The notes beneath the pieces are model-generated. The model was not told the DNA's origin. It ran no database searches and was given only the letters and a program-made list of their open reading frames with translations. A stretch of 64,000 bases of DNA, taken from NCBI RefSeq assembly GCF_036417845.1, contig NC_089982.1, positions 47,393,684 to 47,457,683 on the forward strand, in the 5' to 3' direction. Source of the DNA: Apteryx mantelli. Taxonomy: Eukaryota; Chordata; Aves; Apterygiformes; Apterygidae. The position numbers were made by a program, and so were the translations under genes. How positions within the stretch are numbered: the stretch's first letter is position 1; each line of letters starts with the position of its first letter. Of the stretch, positions 46,176 through 57,200 are shown one piece after another.

Positions 46176-49100
46176 GTGAGTGCGGGGCGGGCGGCGCGGC
46201 CGCCGCTCGACTCCCCCCGCGGCGGGCGGGAGAGGAGGGGGGGAGGCGGCACCCCGCGCGGGAGGCGGAGAGGAGCTGCGCTGGGGGCTCCGCGTCCTCC
46301 CGGGGACGTTACCGCCGCGGCGAGCGGCCGTTGGGGGCGGCGCGCTGGGGGACGTTACGGCCGCGGCGAGCGGCCGTTGGGGCGCGCTGCCTCAAGGCAA
46401 CTCGGCTCGCCCCCCCCGCCGGGGCCAAGCACTTCCTGCTGCCGGTCGCTGCTCTCTTCCCCCCGGCAGTTCCCTGGGTCCGCTGGTGTTTCGGTGAGGG
46501 CCGGGGAGCTCTCCGCTTCCTGCCCTGCTGCCCCCGCGGGGCCAATGAGGGAGCCCCACGACGGCGCTCCGCCGCCCCCGGGCGGGCGGGCCTGCGCCTG
46601 CAGCCGTCTGCTGGTTTCCGCTGGACTTCGCGTTAAACTACTAACTTCTTCAGTATGTTAACGGGAGCCGTTTGGGTAAACACATACGGTTGCTCGCTGG
46701 AAAACGCCAGCCGGGTTTTCTGTATCAGGGTAGTGACTTACAGGGGAATCAAGCGTATGCAACAAAGGATCTCCCTTTTCGACAGGTTTTGGGGGGGGGG
46801 GGGAGCAAGCTCCTAAATGAACATATAGTTTATCTCCCTAGTGCAATTTTTTTAGTTAGTAGTTCCCTCAGATTTTTCCAGTGGTAACGTATTTCCCTTG
46901 TTTGTGGGTTCAGTGGCAGTAGACTCACTCAGGTGGTCATATCTTCCTGTGAACTGCACCAGGTATAGAATATGTAACACCATATTGAAAGCATTTTGCC
47001 TCCATGACAAAAAGTGCTGATGCAGACTTGTGCCAGCAGAACTTCTTTTGCAATTTTTTTTTCCAAGAGGAAACTCTGTCACAGAAAACTTCCAGCTAGA
47101 TAAGTATGTATGAGATGAAGGGCTGTAGTTTCACAAGTAGCTGAGCAGGTGCAATAGCTTGCTCCCACCACCAAAAAAATGAAGGTCTTGCTGCTACTTC
47201 TAGCTGCACGGTCCTTTACCAGAGCTGCACATGGAAATGGGGCTCACTGGATACTTTTTGGAGCTGTTTTAACTCACTAACCCATCAAAATGTGTCCATT
47301 TTTTTGCTGGGTTTGTTTTCTACCAGGTTAGTGAGTTAAAGCAGCTCATGGAGCAGTCTGGTGAGCTTTGGAGCTACCCCAGGGTAAGTGATAGGAGTGG
47401 ATGGCTGAGAGCTGGGTTGGAAAGGGGAGATGAATACAAATGAAGAGTGGGAACTGCAATCATCTTTTGGATGGATTGAGGACTATTCCTTTAAATAGCA
47501 TAAAGCTGCCATAAAAGCACATTTTGAGTGTTCTGGCAAACTGAAAAGATGAGAGATGTCATACTAATGCTTAACCTGGATGAAATTTGTACTGCCAGTG
47601 ACTTCAGTGGTGCACAGATCTGGTATTAATGAAAGTGGCATACCTTAGCTGCTTTTCTTGAACTCCTTAGAAGTGATCTGCAGACCCCAGGTTGAGTCCT
47701 GTTATGCCACCAGATTGACAGTGATTCTGAAATGAAGCCACATTCCTGAAAAGAATTACTACTTACAAAGATGTTGATTTTTGCGAAGGGATGGAAATTA
47801 CTAGCTAATCTTAAACAGGGAGGGTTTGGGAGTGTTTTTTCTTAAATGCTGTCTTTAAAAGTGGTTTTTTTTGTTTTCACCACTTGGTTTATAGTGTTTT
47901 TTTTTTCTTTGAGATCACTGAACTTAGTCTTCATGAAATGATATTTTCAAACTGGAATAAATGTAACTGACAAGTTCATAATTGCTAAAATCTTTCTGTT
48001 ACATTAGGAGTTAAGGTTCAGAGTTCATTGCCAACCTGCTTATGGTATTCCTAATTGTAGATAGTAGGTTTGGTAAATTACTTTCAGATGTATTCAAAGT
48101 TTAGCGTTTTGCTGTCTTTCAGTGTTGGTTTCCAGTTTCTTTTTCCAATGCAGTTTAATATGATTATGTCAGATATTTTTCCAAATGTGAATTTGTATTT
48201 AAATAATAGTTTTGATACCCAGGATTTTATTAAAGTAGAGAGGAAAATAAGCATTTTCTTTTTGTTACTACTTAATACCTGTATGTGCCAGAGGGAGATT
48301 TTGTAAGTTGTGTGAACTACAAACATAAAACCCAATTTATCAATGCTTGGAGTGCCCTTTATGAGAATAAGCACTAGAGCCCTTTTTTATAGAAAGTCCA
48401 GAAATAACTTTGAAAATGGTTGCCAGCAGACAACTATGCTACTGATGTTCTGGTCAGCTTTGTATATTTGAGGATGGCTAACACATACTTTACTATACTG
48501 AAAAGTAGTGCAATTTAGATACAGATGGATATGGATTTTTGTAAACAGGAAAAAGTCCACACGCTATTTCTATAACTCTTGTAGACTACTGTGGTGTCAA
48601 GGTATCTCATTCAAAACTGCATCTCCAAACCTTCCAGGAGGCAGATATTGTTTTACTATGTGATTACACTGTAGCCAAAAACCTTTAAAAGAAGGTACAG
48701 AAAATGGATGAAGGGATTATGTGGCAAAAATTATCATTTATGTAAAATATACAAGAAAAATAATGAGAAAAGATAATTTTGTGTTTTGTTTTATCTTAGA
48801 AAAAATGTAGAAGATTTCACTGGACCTAGAGAAAGAAGTGATCTGGGATTCGTCACATTTGACATTACTGCAGATATCCTTAATGGAAAAAATGGTTTGC
48901 AAATGTTTGAAATAAGAATATCTTGACATCTATTTTTGTTACCTTATAATCTTCAGATATTCAGGACTTGAGGGAAAAACAGCAATTTGTCTTGAAATCT
49001 AAATTTAAAGCAGTGAAAGATAGTATTTTATATAGTTATGGCAGTAAACTAGGACTTAGAATATCTGTTCTGTGGCTGGTAAATGATATGGGGCGAGTCA

Positions 49101-52100
49101 TTTCCTCTTTTCATTATGTCTGCTTTTAAAATAGGGCTCTGTAATGAAATGTGGTGTTACTGTTAAGTGAGGTTTGTATTGGTGGTTTGAGGTGTGAATT
49201 AATTCTAGGGATTACATAACATGCTATTTTGACTGCCATACTGAGTCTAAAGAACTCTGATGCAACTTTCAAACTCATTTTGTTGTGAGGGCATGGCTCT
49301 CAAAATTCTGTCTTCCTCATAGTCATATACAAATACCTGTCTTGCTTTCAAAATAAAAAGTAGTCATAGTCTTTTACTTGCTTAGATATTAAATTATCAG
49401 AGTAGCGTGAAATTCATCAAGAAGCATATGAAGTTCTACAAAATTAGTCACATTCTTTCTCGTTGCTGCTATCTTTGTGCAACTTTTCTTCTTCTTGGCT
49501 TCCCTGATAGCCTGCTTTTTATTTGGTGGGGTTGGGGTTGTTTGAGGATTTGTTTGTTTTGTTTTTATTTTGGATGGATTATTTGACAGTAGAAGGGAAT
49601 CATTCTTAAGATCTGGAGTCTTGAAATAAAAATTCTGTATTTTCTGCAGAAACCACTACCAAAGATGAGGTGGCATGTTTTACCTCACTTAGGTCATTAC
49701 ACTAAGCCTTGTTTTTCAACTGATTTGAGATTGCTGGGATTTTCTCTGTCTCCCATTTTTTGCCACTGCCTTAGGCATGACATTGATTTCCTCTGTGCAT
49801 CAGTTCTCCTGTTGTGGAGAATAATACATTGTGTAAAGCAAACCAAACAAAATATAAATCTTGAATGGATGTGAAAGCTGGATAAACAGGTTAATTGGAT
49901 TTTGCAGGTTTTTGATGCGCAGGATTGAGGGGCTTTATCATCTGGAAGCACAGGGGAGGTGAACTCTTAAGTCTGAGTTTTACCTCTGAAATGCTTATAG
50001 GTATCAAAACCAGAGACTTAAAATTCTTTTGAAGCAGGCAAACTGAATTGTATACTGTTGGAGGGGTCGGGGAGGAGGAGGGAAAGGGAGAAAGGGGACC
50101 TCTGGAAGAAGCATTCTTTAAAAAGAATTAGTCTGCAATATGTGAACATCAAAGATTCCGTGTTTTAATAGGTGGGGTTTTTTAGTAGCAGTAGTATTAA
50201 ATTTGCTTATAAAACCCTTACTTAATCTTGTGTGCCTGATATAAATAAGTCTTGCTGCTCCACAGTGTTTGGAGTTGTAAAATACAACTTAAAAAAAAAA
50301 AAAAAGTTGTAAAAGGTTATTGGTACATTTGTTCTTCTAGTTATGAGGAAACGCATGGTTAGTCCCAGTGGGAATTAAATAAAATGACTGTTACAAAAAG
50401 CAACTAGGGAAGGAGAAGAGACAGTTCTCAAACTCTTGTTAACATATTTAATTCATGGTGAACTTGAGGAATTACTTCAGATATCTTTTTTTGTGTTTTT
50501 TTTTTTTTTTTAAACATCATTTGTCATTTTCAGTCAGATGACTAAAAATATTCAAGTAAAATAGTTCCAGTTGTTCTTGTGGAAACAGCAATCAATTAGT
50601 TAACTCTTTCCTTGCTTCTTCTTTGAGTTAAAGGCTAAAAACAAGATTCTGAATTGGGATAAGCAGAGCAAGATAGAAGAGAGATTTTGAGGCTGCCCCG
50701 GGGAATTGGTTTCATTTATTTGTCAAGGTAGTGGAGAATGGAATAAAAAAGAAAGCATATCTTGGTGTGTCAGGAGTGAAAAAAGGGTTTAACAGCTAAT
50801 CTTCATTGTCAGTTAAATGGTATTTTCCTTAACAGCTGCACATGATGCATTTTATTGTTAAATAAACAACAGACAAGTATTTAAAGTATCAGATAGCATT
50901 ATTATTACACTGACAATCTCAAATAGTAGTTGTCAGTTCTTTACTGTTGATCAGAAATTTGAGCAGAGTTTTCTAACAGTTTGCTAGGCTGATTTTTTTT
51001 TTTTTTTTCCTTATAGTACACAGGTAAATGAATTTGATAATGCATAATGTTGCTTTCAATATGGTATTCCTCTCATCTGGTAATTTTTTTTTTTCTATGT
51101 GGGTATTACAGGCTCTTTGAGGCTGTTATACTGCTCTCTACCCATTTCATAAGTATTTATATATTTTTTAATGCTATTGGCTCTGGGTCCATAGTTAGAC
51201 ATCAGTGTTCTTTCAGTATAAATAATAGCCTGAAGACATTTAGTAAGTAATTTTGTCTTGCCTTTTATGTTTAATGTTTTATAGTAGACTAACTAGCAGT
51301 AGATTCTGTTTACTAGCTTGTAATGCCAAATACAGATCTCTTAAAACATTTGAGGAAATCATATCTCTGTAATGAAATCTAATTCTGTGGTTTTTTTTCT
51401 GGGGAGTGGGGGGTAATTTAAGTGATTAAAGTATCTGTTAGGACTCTTGGAGATGCACTGATTTATAAATAAGATGAGGGATGTTGAAATGTAAACTCAC
51501 TGCTATTTATCGTAGTCTAGTTAGATCTAGTGAAAAAAAATCAGGTTATGTAAGTACAATGTGTTATTTTTCTTAACTTGCATACATCTGCAGAGTATAT
51601 TTGACTGGAATGTTAAACAATTGTTTCTGTATTTGTCTGCAGAATATTCAACAAAAAACAATGTAAGTATCAAAAAGAAAGTCAAAGCCATTACCCGTTT
51701 TGTACTGCAGCTATCTTTAACATTCTGTAGTGCTGTTGGAAAGAATTGAGGCACCAGTATTTCCTACCAGCTTGGACTGGTTTCACTGGCCTTCATGATT
51801 TATTTCGTCAACAGTTTAACTGGAGGTGTAGGAGGTTCAAAAACTGATGAGACTTGACTTAATATGTGCTTATCAGAGGGGGAGAAGAGTAACTCCAGCC
51901 TTGTTGTTCACTTACAATAGTGGATTGTAAATTACTTATTTCCACTTATTTGTCCTTTTTGTTGTACTTTTCCCTAACTTTCTGTAATTGACTGCTGTTA
52001 AGAGACAGGATGTAGTGGCCTTTGGTCCTGTCAGGTGTAGTGGATCTTTTGTTCTTAGATCACAGAACACAGAAATGTTTGCCCATGCCCCATGACACTT

Positions 52101-53921
52101 TTGTATTATCTTGACTGATTTCTCGAAATTGTGACCTTTGTTGCATCAGTTGTTATGGATTTTCACTTTGGATATCTGTGGGCTTTTTTCATTTACCTGA
52201 CAGGAGCTGTGTGGAACAGTTTATTGAAATTAATTATTTTAATAAAACACCATATTGCCATGGCAACACTGAATTCTAGTTTAAGCTAGTGTGGTCATGT
52301 TGCAAGGATGGATTGAAGGTTTGGATTTTTTTTACTTGCTGCACAAACTATCTCATTAACTCTTCCTTTAAAAAAAAAAAAAGTGTGTGTGTGTGTATAT
52401 ATGTATATGTATGTATATATATATAAAAATAAATTCTGGTAGCTATTTCTGTTTGTGTAGGATTCTTTATTGGTGACCAGGACTTCATTATCTTGTTTCC
52501 TATTTAATTTATTTTTACACTAGTTCTCACAAATAAGCACATTGAGAAATACTTTATCTAAATGGTACCAGAAGTTACTAAACAGGACTGTAAACAATAT
52601 GTCATCCTTACTGTGTAATTAACTCAAAAGAACAGTATACAGTTTCAAGTATTTAAGAATTTGGGATATGTATTTTTGAGGTATTCATACAACTCCTGTA
52701 ACTATCCTTGCATTTCAAACAATTTTTTTTCCATTAAAAACAGCAAAAATGTTAAATACCTTGGCAGTGTCATGATAGTATAATTCAAGTCTTTCATTTG
52801 AAATGAAGTCTAAATACTGCTTTTTAAAAAGAGAAGAAAAAAAAAAAAAGCTTAACTTTACAATTCAGAAGGAATGTCCACCATACTTTGTAGTCTTTGA
52901 AATCTTCTGATCCTTAAAATAGTTTCATCATGTTTTATTGAACTGTTTTGTTGTTGTTTCTGTTCATTATCTGTGCCACACTTCATTGTTTAACGGTACA
53001 TCCACCCCCTCCCTATGCATTATTTGTTAAATTATTTTTATGGATTTCGAGCATGTACTTCAAATTCAGGTCTTCTAGATGGATAATGCTTTGAAATTTC
53101 AGCTATTGAATATGCTCTGTTAAGTTAGCTTGCTGATTTAATTAAAATTGTATTCTTAGGCTCTGAACCAGGTGGTCCTTTGGGACAAGATCATTTTGAG
53201 GGGAGATAATCCAAGGCTGTTCTTAAAAGATATGAAGTCAAAATACTTTTTCTTTGATGATGGAAATGGTCTCAAGTAAGTAAATCATTATTTTTCTTCA
53301 TAGTAACTTGATTTACTTACTTTGCATTTTACATACCTCTTGGTGTTGCTGTGGTAAGGAAACTGTATTCTTTTGATACATTGTTTCAGTCTGTTGCATC
53401 TTTGTAGTCTGATTGGTGGGATATCTTATATCCCAAGGTCACATTCTGTTTCTGTAGACTAGAGAACAGCTAATAAGAGCAGTAGGCTGCGGGGCTTCTA
53501 CTTCTGACACTTTTTCTATCTGCAGATTTGGTTCTGTGCTGCCAGCCATGGCATGCACTTAACTCCTTTGGAGTTGGATAATAGTAGAAAAATTCTTATC
53601 TTGAGAATAGGCAATATTTCATGAAGTAACTTTGTGAAAATAGAAAGTTATTTCACCCTTACGTGAAATTCAAAAGCCCATTGTTTCTGGATCAGGAAAA
53701 TTATTCATATCCTAAATTAGTTAATCTGAGTATTTGTTAACTAAATTAGTTAGAGTATTTGTGCTGATATTCTTTGTTGATTTTGCAGGGGAAACAGGAA
53801 CATCACTTTGACTCTCTCCTGGAACGTTGTACCAAATGCTGGCATTCTACCTCTTGTGACAGGGTCAGGACATGTGTCTGTTCCTTTCCCAGATACCTAT
53901 GAAACAACAAAAAGTTATTAA
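46033..53921 (+). CDS. SPCS3: SPCS3 (signal peptidase complex subunit 3), complete
   Basis: Five exons join as 46033-46175, 48800-48873, 51586-51662, 53160-53275 and 53789-53921, giving 180 residues, the same length as human SPCS3 (SPC22/23). The protein is a type II membrane subunit of the ER signal peptidase complex, which cleaves signal peptides from nascent secretory proteins. It has a short cytosolic N-terminus ([10 protein letters not shown]), one membrane segment at about 11-32 and a lumenal domain. Conserved landmarks are [51 protein letters not shown] and [17 protein letters not shown]. The N-glycosylation sequon NIT at residue 141 is kept (NVT in human). Introns 1, 3 and 4 are GT-AG; intron 2 is AT-AC of the U12 class. 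The start is supported by human identity and a G at -3. Confidence 0.97.
46302..46384. repeat. Tandem duplication, period 46 bp, in the SPCS3 CpG island
   Basis: GGGGACGTTAC followed by GCCGCGGCGAGCGGCCGTTG occurs at 46302 and again 46 bases later with one difference (ACC against ACG after GTT). Confidence 0.9.
46542..46560 (+). promoter_or_regulatory. SPCS3: Perfect ER stress response element (ERSE)
   Basis: CCAAT at 46542-46546, nine bases (GAGGGAGCC), CCACG at 46556-46560. This is the exact ERSE consensus bound by NF-Y together with ATF6 or XBP1 in unfolded-protein-response genes. It lies about 510 bases downstream of the SPCS3 ATG, inside the CpG island and in intron 1. Site present; function inferred. 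Confidence 0.6.
46791..46803. repeat. G13 homopolymer
   Basis: Thirteen G after TTTT in SPCS3 intron 1. The length may be unreliable. Confidence 0.85.
47261..47347. repeat. Inverted repeat, 22-bp arms, 43-nt loop
   Basis: The left arm (47261-47282) starts GAGCTG and ends CACTAACC; the right arm (47326-47347) starts GGTTAGTG and ends CAGCTC. 21 of 22 bases pair, and the one exception becomes a G-U pair in the plus-strand RNA. Confidence 0.9.
48800..48873 (+). CDS. SPCS3: SPCS3 exon 2
   Basis: 74 nt coding [17 protein letters not shown] then VTFDITA and the first base of an aspartate codon. Acceptor TTATCTTAG. The exon ends in GCAG directly before ATATCCTT. Confidence 0.95.
48874..51585 (+). 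other. SPCS3: SPCS3 intron 2, U12-type AT-AC intron
   Basis: 2712 nt. It starts ATATCCTTAA (8 of 8 on the U12 donor core) and ends CATAC. A TTTCTTAAC branch site lies at 51569-51577, about 9-10 bases before the AC end, the spacing typical of minor-spliceosome introns. Joining at these ends gives ITADLQSIFDW, matching human ITADLENIFDW without gap. Confidence 0.92.
51586..51662 (+). CDS. SPCS3: SPCS3 exon 3
   Basis: 77 nt: completes aspartate 73 and codes [16 protein letters not shown] then SAEYSTKNN, phase 0 out. Donor AAT/GTAAGT. Confidence 0.95.
51663..53159 (+). other. SPCS3: SPCS3 intron 3
   Basis: 1497 nt, GT-AG, with a TG/TA microsatellite at 52383-52425. No gene recognised. Confidence 0.85.
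52383..52425. repeat. (TG)n(TA)n microsatellite
   Basis: Seven TG units grading into TATATG and TATA units. Confidence 0.9.
53160..53275 (+). CDS. SPCS3: SPCS3 exon 4
   Basis: 116 nt coding [17 protein letters not shown] then [18 protein letters not shown] and NGL plus two bases of lysine. Acceptor TATTCTTAG, donor CAA/GTAAGT. Confidence 0.95.
53276..53788 (+). other. SPCS3: SPCS3 intron 4
   Basis: 513 nt, GT-AG. It contains a local duplication (53712-53739 and 53741-53763) sharing CTAAATTAGTTA and GAGTATTTGT. Confidence 0.85.
53789..53921 (+). CDS. SPCS3: SPCS3 exon 5 (stop codon)
   Basis: 133 nt coding [18 protein letters not shown] then [17 protein letters not shown] and TYETTKSY, stop TAA at 53919-53921. 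It holds the NIT glycosylation sequon. Acceptor TTTTGCAG. Confidence 0.96.
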
Positions 53922-54217
53922 ATTATAATATTGAATCCTAAGCAACATATTTTTATACTTGTATATTGTGAATAAATTTTATTGTGGTTTCTTCTCCCAT
54001 CCCATGCAACCCTCCAATAAAAGGTACTTAATTTCCTCAGGTCTAACAGCATAGGAAAGGGAAATGAAAGTTCAGTTCTTTTTTAAATAAAACATTGAAA
54101 CTGAAACTTAAAGGAAAAGTTAATTGCTGAGTTAGTTTGGGATTTTTCTTTTGTTTTGGAAAACTGAGCACTGTTTGCTGGCCACCTGGGTATAGATCTA
54201 CCTTTCTTTTAAATAAA
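53922..54217 (+). terminator. SPCS3: SPCS3 3' UTR with four AATAAA signals
   Basis: AATAAA occurs at 53971, 54016, 54086 and 54212, so a very short 3' UTR or several alternative lengths are possible. Which one is used cannot be told from the sequence. Confidence 0.6.
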
Positions 54218-57200
54218 CATCTTAAAACCAGAAACTAGCCTCATTGTTTTTTAAGGTACTGTAATAGTTATTCGAGTTCTACACAAATTAAATACACTCT
54301 CCAGAGTCAAATTTCTACATGTACCTGAAGGAACTGACTATTCTGTTTTACAGCTTTTGCTAAATGTATGTGTAGCATGTTACAGTAGGGTAGACTTGCT
54401 CCTTTGTAGAACTGCCAACAGCTACTTTGGAAACTGATGGTTTGTTATCTGTCTGTCAGCTTGGAGATCTCATCTGAGTGCATTAATGTAACAAGTCTCC
54501 AGTTCTATGTTATAAAGCACTTTAACTGCATATAACATAGATGATAATGCAGCTGACTGCTAGAATAAAAAGAAATATTTTTCAGTGTATTAATCATAAA
54601 TCAGCTTTAAAAAATGCTTTTAACAAGCTGTCTACACAGCACCCACTTAATTTTTTTACTGGGATCTACTCAGCAAGAAAAACGAACGCACTTGTTCCAG
54701 GGTTTGCTGGGATAACTAGATATTGGAAGGGCCCTCCATAGCTAGGAATGGGACAGACATTCTGCAAAAGAGTCCAGGAAAACATTTTAGGAACACAGGA
54801 TTTCTGACAGCGGTATAAGAGAGGAGCCTAGATAGATTTACCAATTTGGATTTGGACATGAGTTTACCTGCAAGTCCCTGATTTGCACCAACCAGGAAAG
54901 ATAGGGTAGCAGTTTTCATAAGGAATTTCAGTCAGTGCCTCTACTGAAAAAGATGTGGCCTATCTGTGGCAGCACATCTTACTCTCTGCATCCTTCCTCC
55001 CCCAGCTACAGGCACAAATGCTTGCCATAGTTGGATGGAGAGAAAAAATGCAGGATATAAGGATTGGGTCTTGGCAATAATGATGGTTTATACTAATCAA
55101 TTAGTGTTTCTTACTGGGAATAAATAGTGATTTTTATCTAGAAGGAGGGGCACATTGCCAGTATTAGCCTCCTGACATAGAATTTGAGCAAACTTTGGTA
55201 GACCTGAGTTCCATTTCCAATAATAAATACTATATATTTATTAGGAGTTGATTTATTGCCAAACACATGGAATGTTCTGAATGGGGTGGGGATTTTCAAT
55301 AAGAGCAAATATAGTCTGAAATTAAAGCTAAAAAGGAGTTTTTTAATATTACAAATCATGAACAATAATACAGAACCGAAGATAATTGCGGTGTGGCAAA
55401 CCTTCAGAAGAAGAGATACAGAAGATTGGAAGGTTAAGATTGGAAGACAAATAGTGAAAAAGATGAAGACAGAATACTGAATTATGTCTAGATAGAAAGC
55501 TGGTCATTGATTTTAATTTGTTCTACATTTTAAACAAGAATACAATTACTGAAATTGGAAATTTAAATTCAAGACAAAACTAGCTTTCTGTACAATATTT
55601 AGAAAAGCTATGTAGAACTAAAACTCTGTGCATGTAAATGTTCTCTTTTACTAATAAACTGTGGTCTGCAATGGGACAGCTACAAGTAATAAGAAACTTC
55701 CCTTAGGGAGACTGTTCTTCATAACCTGCTGTTCTGTAGCTTTACTTTTCCTCTGAAGGATGTACTGTCCGTCATTGTGGAAAGGGTAATGGAATACTTT
55801 GGCTACAGATGTTATTTTCTATGATGTATCTTTATCCTTAAAAGTGTACTAATTATCTCTCTCCCTTCTTCTCTCTGCGTGCTCCCTTGCCCCCAAAGTG
55901 GAAAAAAAACCCACTAAAGGTGCCTTGTCCTTTTTTTATTTACTAAGCTGGAGATACTAAATTAATTTTTTTTCAGAGTATACTCAGCACTTTCATATGT
56001 TTGTAAGGTGTGTCCTACATGGTAATTTTAACACTGTTAAGACTTGACTTTCAAGTTTACGCTTGAAAATTGTGATCATGCTTTGTAAAGTAGCTGACTG
56101 CACTGATGCATAGAGATGTATATTCTAGCAACTGTGATTTACTTAATGCAAAAAAGCCTGAAACCCTTTTGAACCAAAAACACTTCTGATGCATTTCAGA
56201 TAGCAATTTATTGAGGAATTGGAGACAGGCATTCTTGTTTTAGGACCAAAAAATGCAAGCTGTTAAAGAAGCTTGGGTTTCCATTTACTGTTAAAAGCAT
56301 GCCATATGAAACAGAAAGCAAGATGTGGATGAAAGGAAAATAACTGTTTAAAATCTCTGTTTAAACCTCTAATACCCTGCATACCCAATTGTAGTCATGG
56401 ATTGACACTACAGATAATGAAAATAGAAAAACAGAATGTAATTACTTTATTCTGTTTGTTTATTCTATTAGTAAGCTTTTTCTGAACAATGAAACTACAG
56501 CTGATTATTATATTGCTTATATGCAGATTCAGATGGGGTTCCTTTAATATCTTTGGATTACAAACAATGAAAATATCCTTCTGAAGAGGATTTAAAGAGA
56601 AGTTTTGCAGAAACAGTTCTATAAAATGAAAACAATTTAGATAGAAAATGCAGGTGATGGAAGAGCAATATTTTCTCCAAATTTGTATCAGAAAGTACAC
56701 AGAAAACAAGTATTTGAAGAACTTTTAGATTTAAGGATTCTTCTAATTTATTTGGCTTCTTTATTTTGGAAGAAAATTGAGATTTTCCTTCATTAAAACA
56801 GTTTAACTGTGCATGCAAACAACATGTAAACAGGCATATACTTTTTAGCATGAAGTATCCCATTCTAAGCACATATGTAAATATTTGTATTACACTAACC
56901 AGACCAGACGTAGTTTTATTAAACAAAAAAAAAAAAAAAAAAACACAAAAAGCAGCTTGAACAAGCCAAACTGCTCCTGGGTCTTTTTCTGGAGCTCTCC
57001 ACCCTGGGAACGCTCGCAGCTGTGTTCACTGCACTTTTTTTTTGGAATCTGCAAATTCTTAAAGAGACAGGTAAATATAACCTAGGCTGTTAAGTTAATC
57101 CACTGTTAAGTTTTCTATCTCCCCTAATATAGTGTTACACTAATATTCTTGTTATGCAAGTTAATATTTAGTTTGTCCACTAATAGCAGTTCTTAATTCA

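Larger units (their letters stand above)
45630..46640 (+). promoter_or_regulatory. SPCS3: CpG island and promoter of SPCS3
   Basis: CpG-dense from about 45630 to 46640, covering the SPCS3 start codon and the first part of intron 1. Sp1-type GC boxes are visible (GGCCCCGCCCCCC near 45791). No TATA box is seen, as usual for a housekeeping gene. The transcription start is not fixed. Confidence 0.8.
46176..48799 (+). other. SPCS3: SPCS3 intron 1
   Basis: GT-AG, 2624 nt. The first 460 bases belong to the CpG island and hold a 46-bp-period duplication (46302-46384) and a perfect ERSE (46542-46560). Further on are a G13 tract (46791-46803) and a 22-bp stem hairpin (47261-47347). Confidence 0.9.

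Noticed and set aside
46176-46661. 161-codon plus-strand frame after SPCS3 exon 1
   Set aside because: It lies in intron 1 within the CpG island, is low complexity and has no recognisable domain.
51594-51662. Conventional AG acceptor for SPCS3 exon 3 at CATCTGCAG/AGT
   Set aside because: It would drop the DLQ residues and leaves no matching GT donor after exon 2; the AT-AC ends restore the protein exactly.
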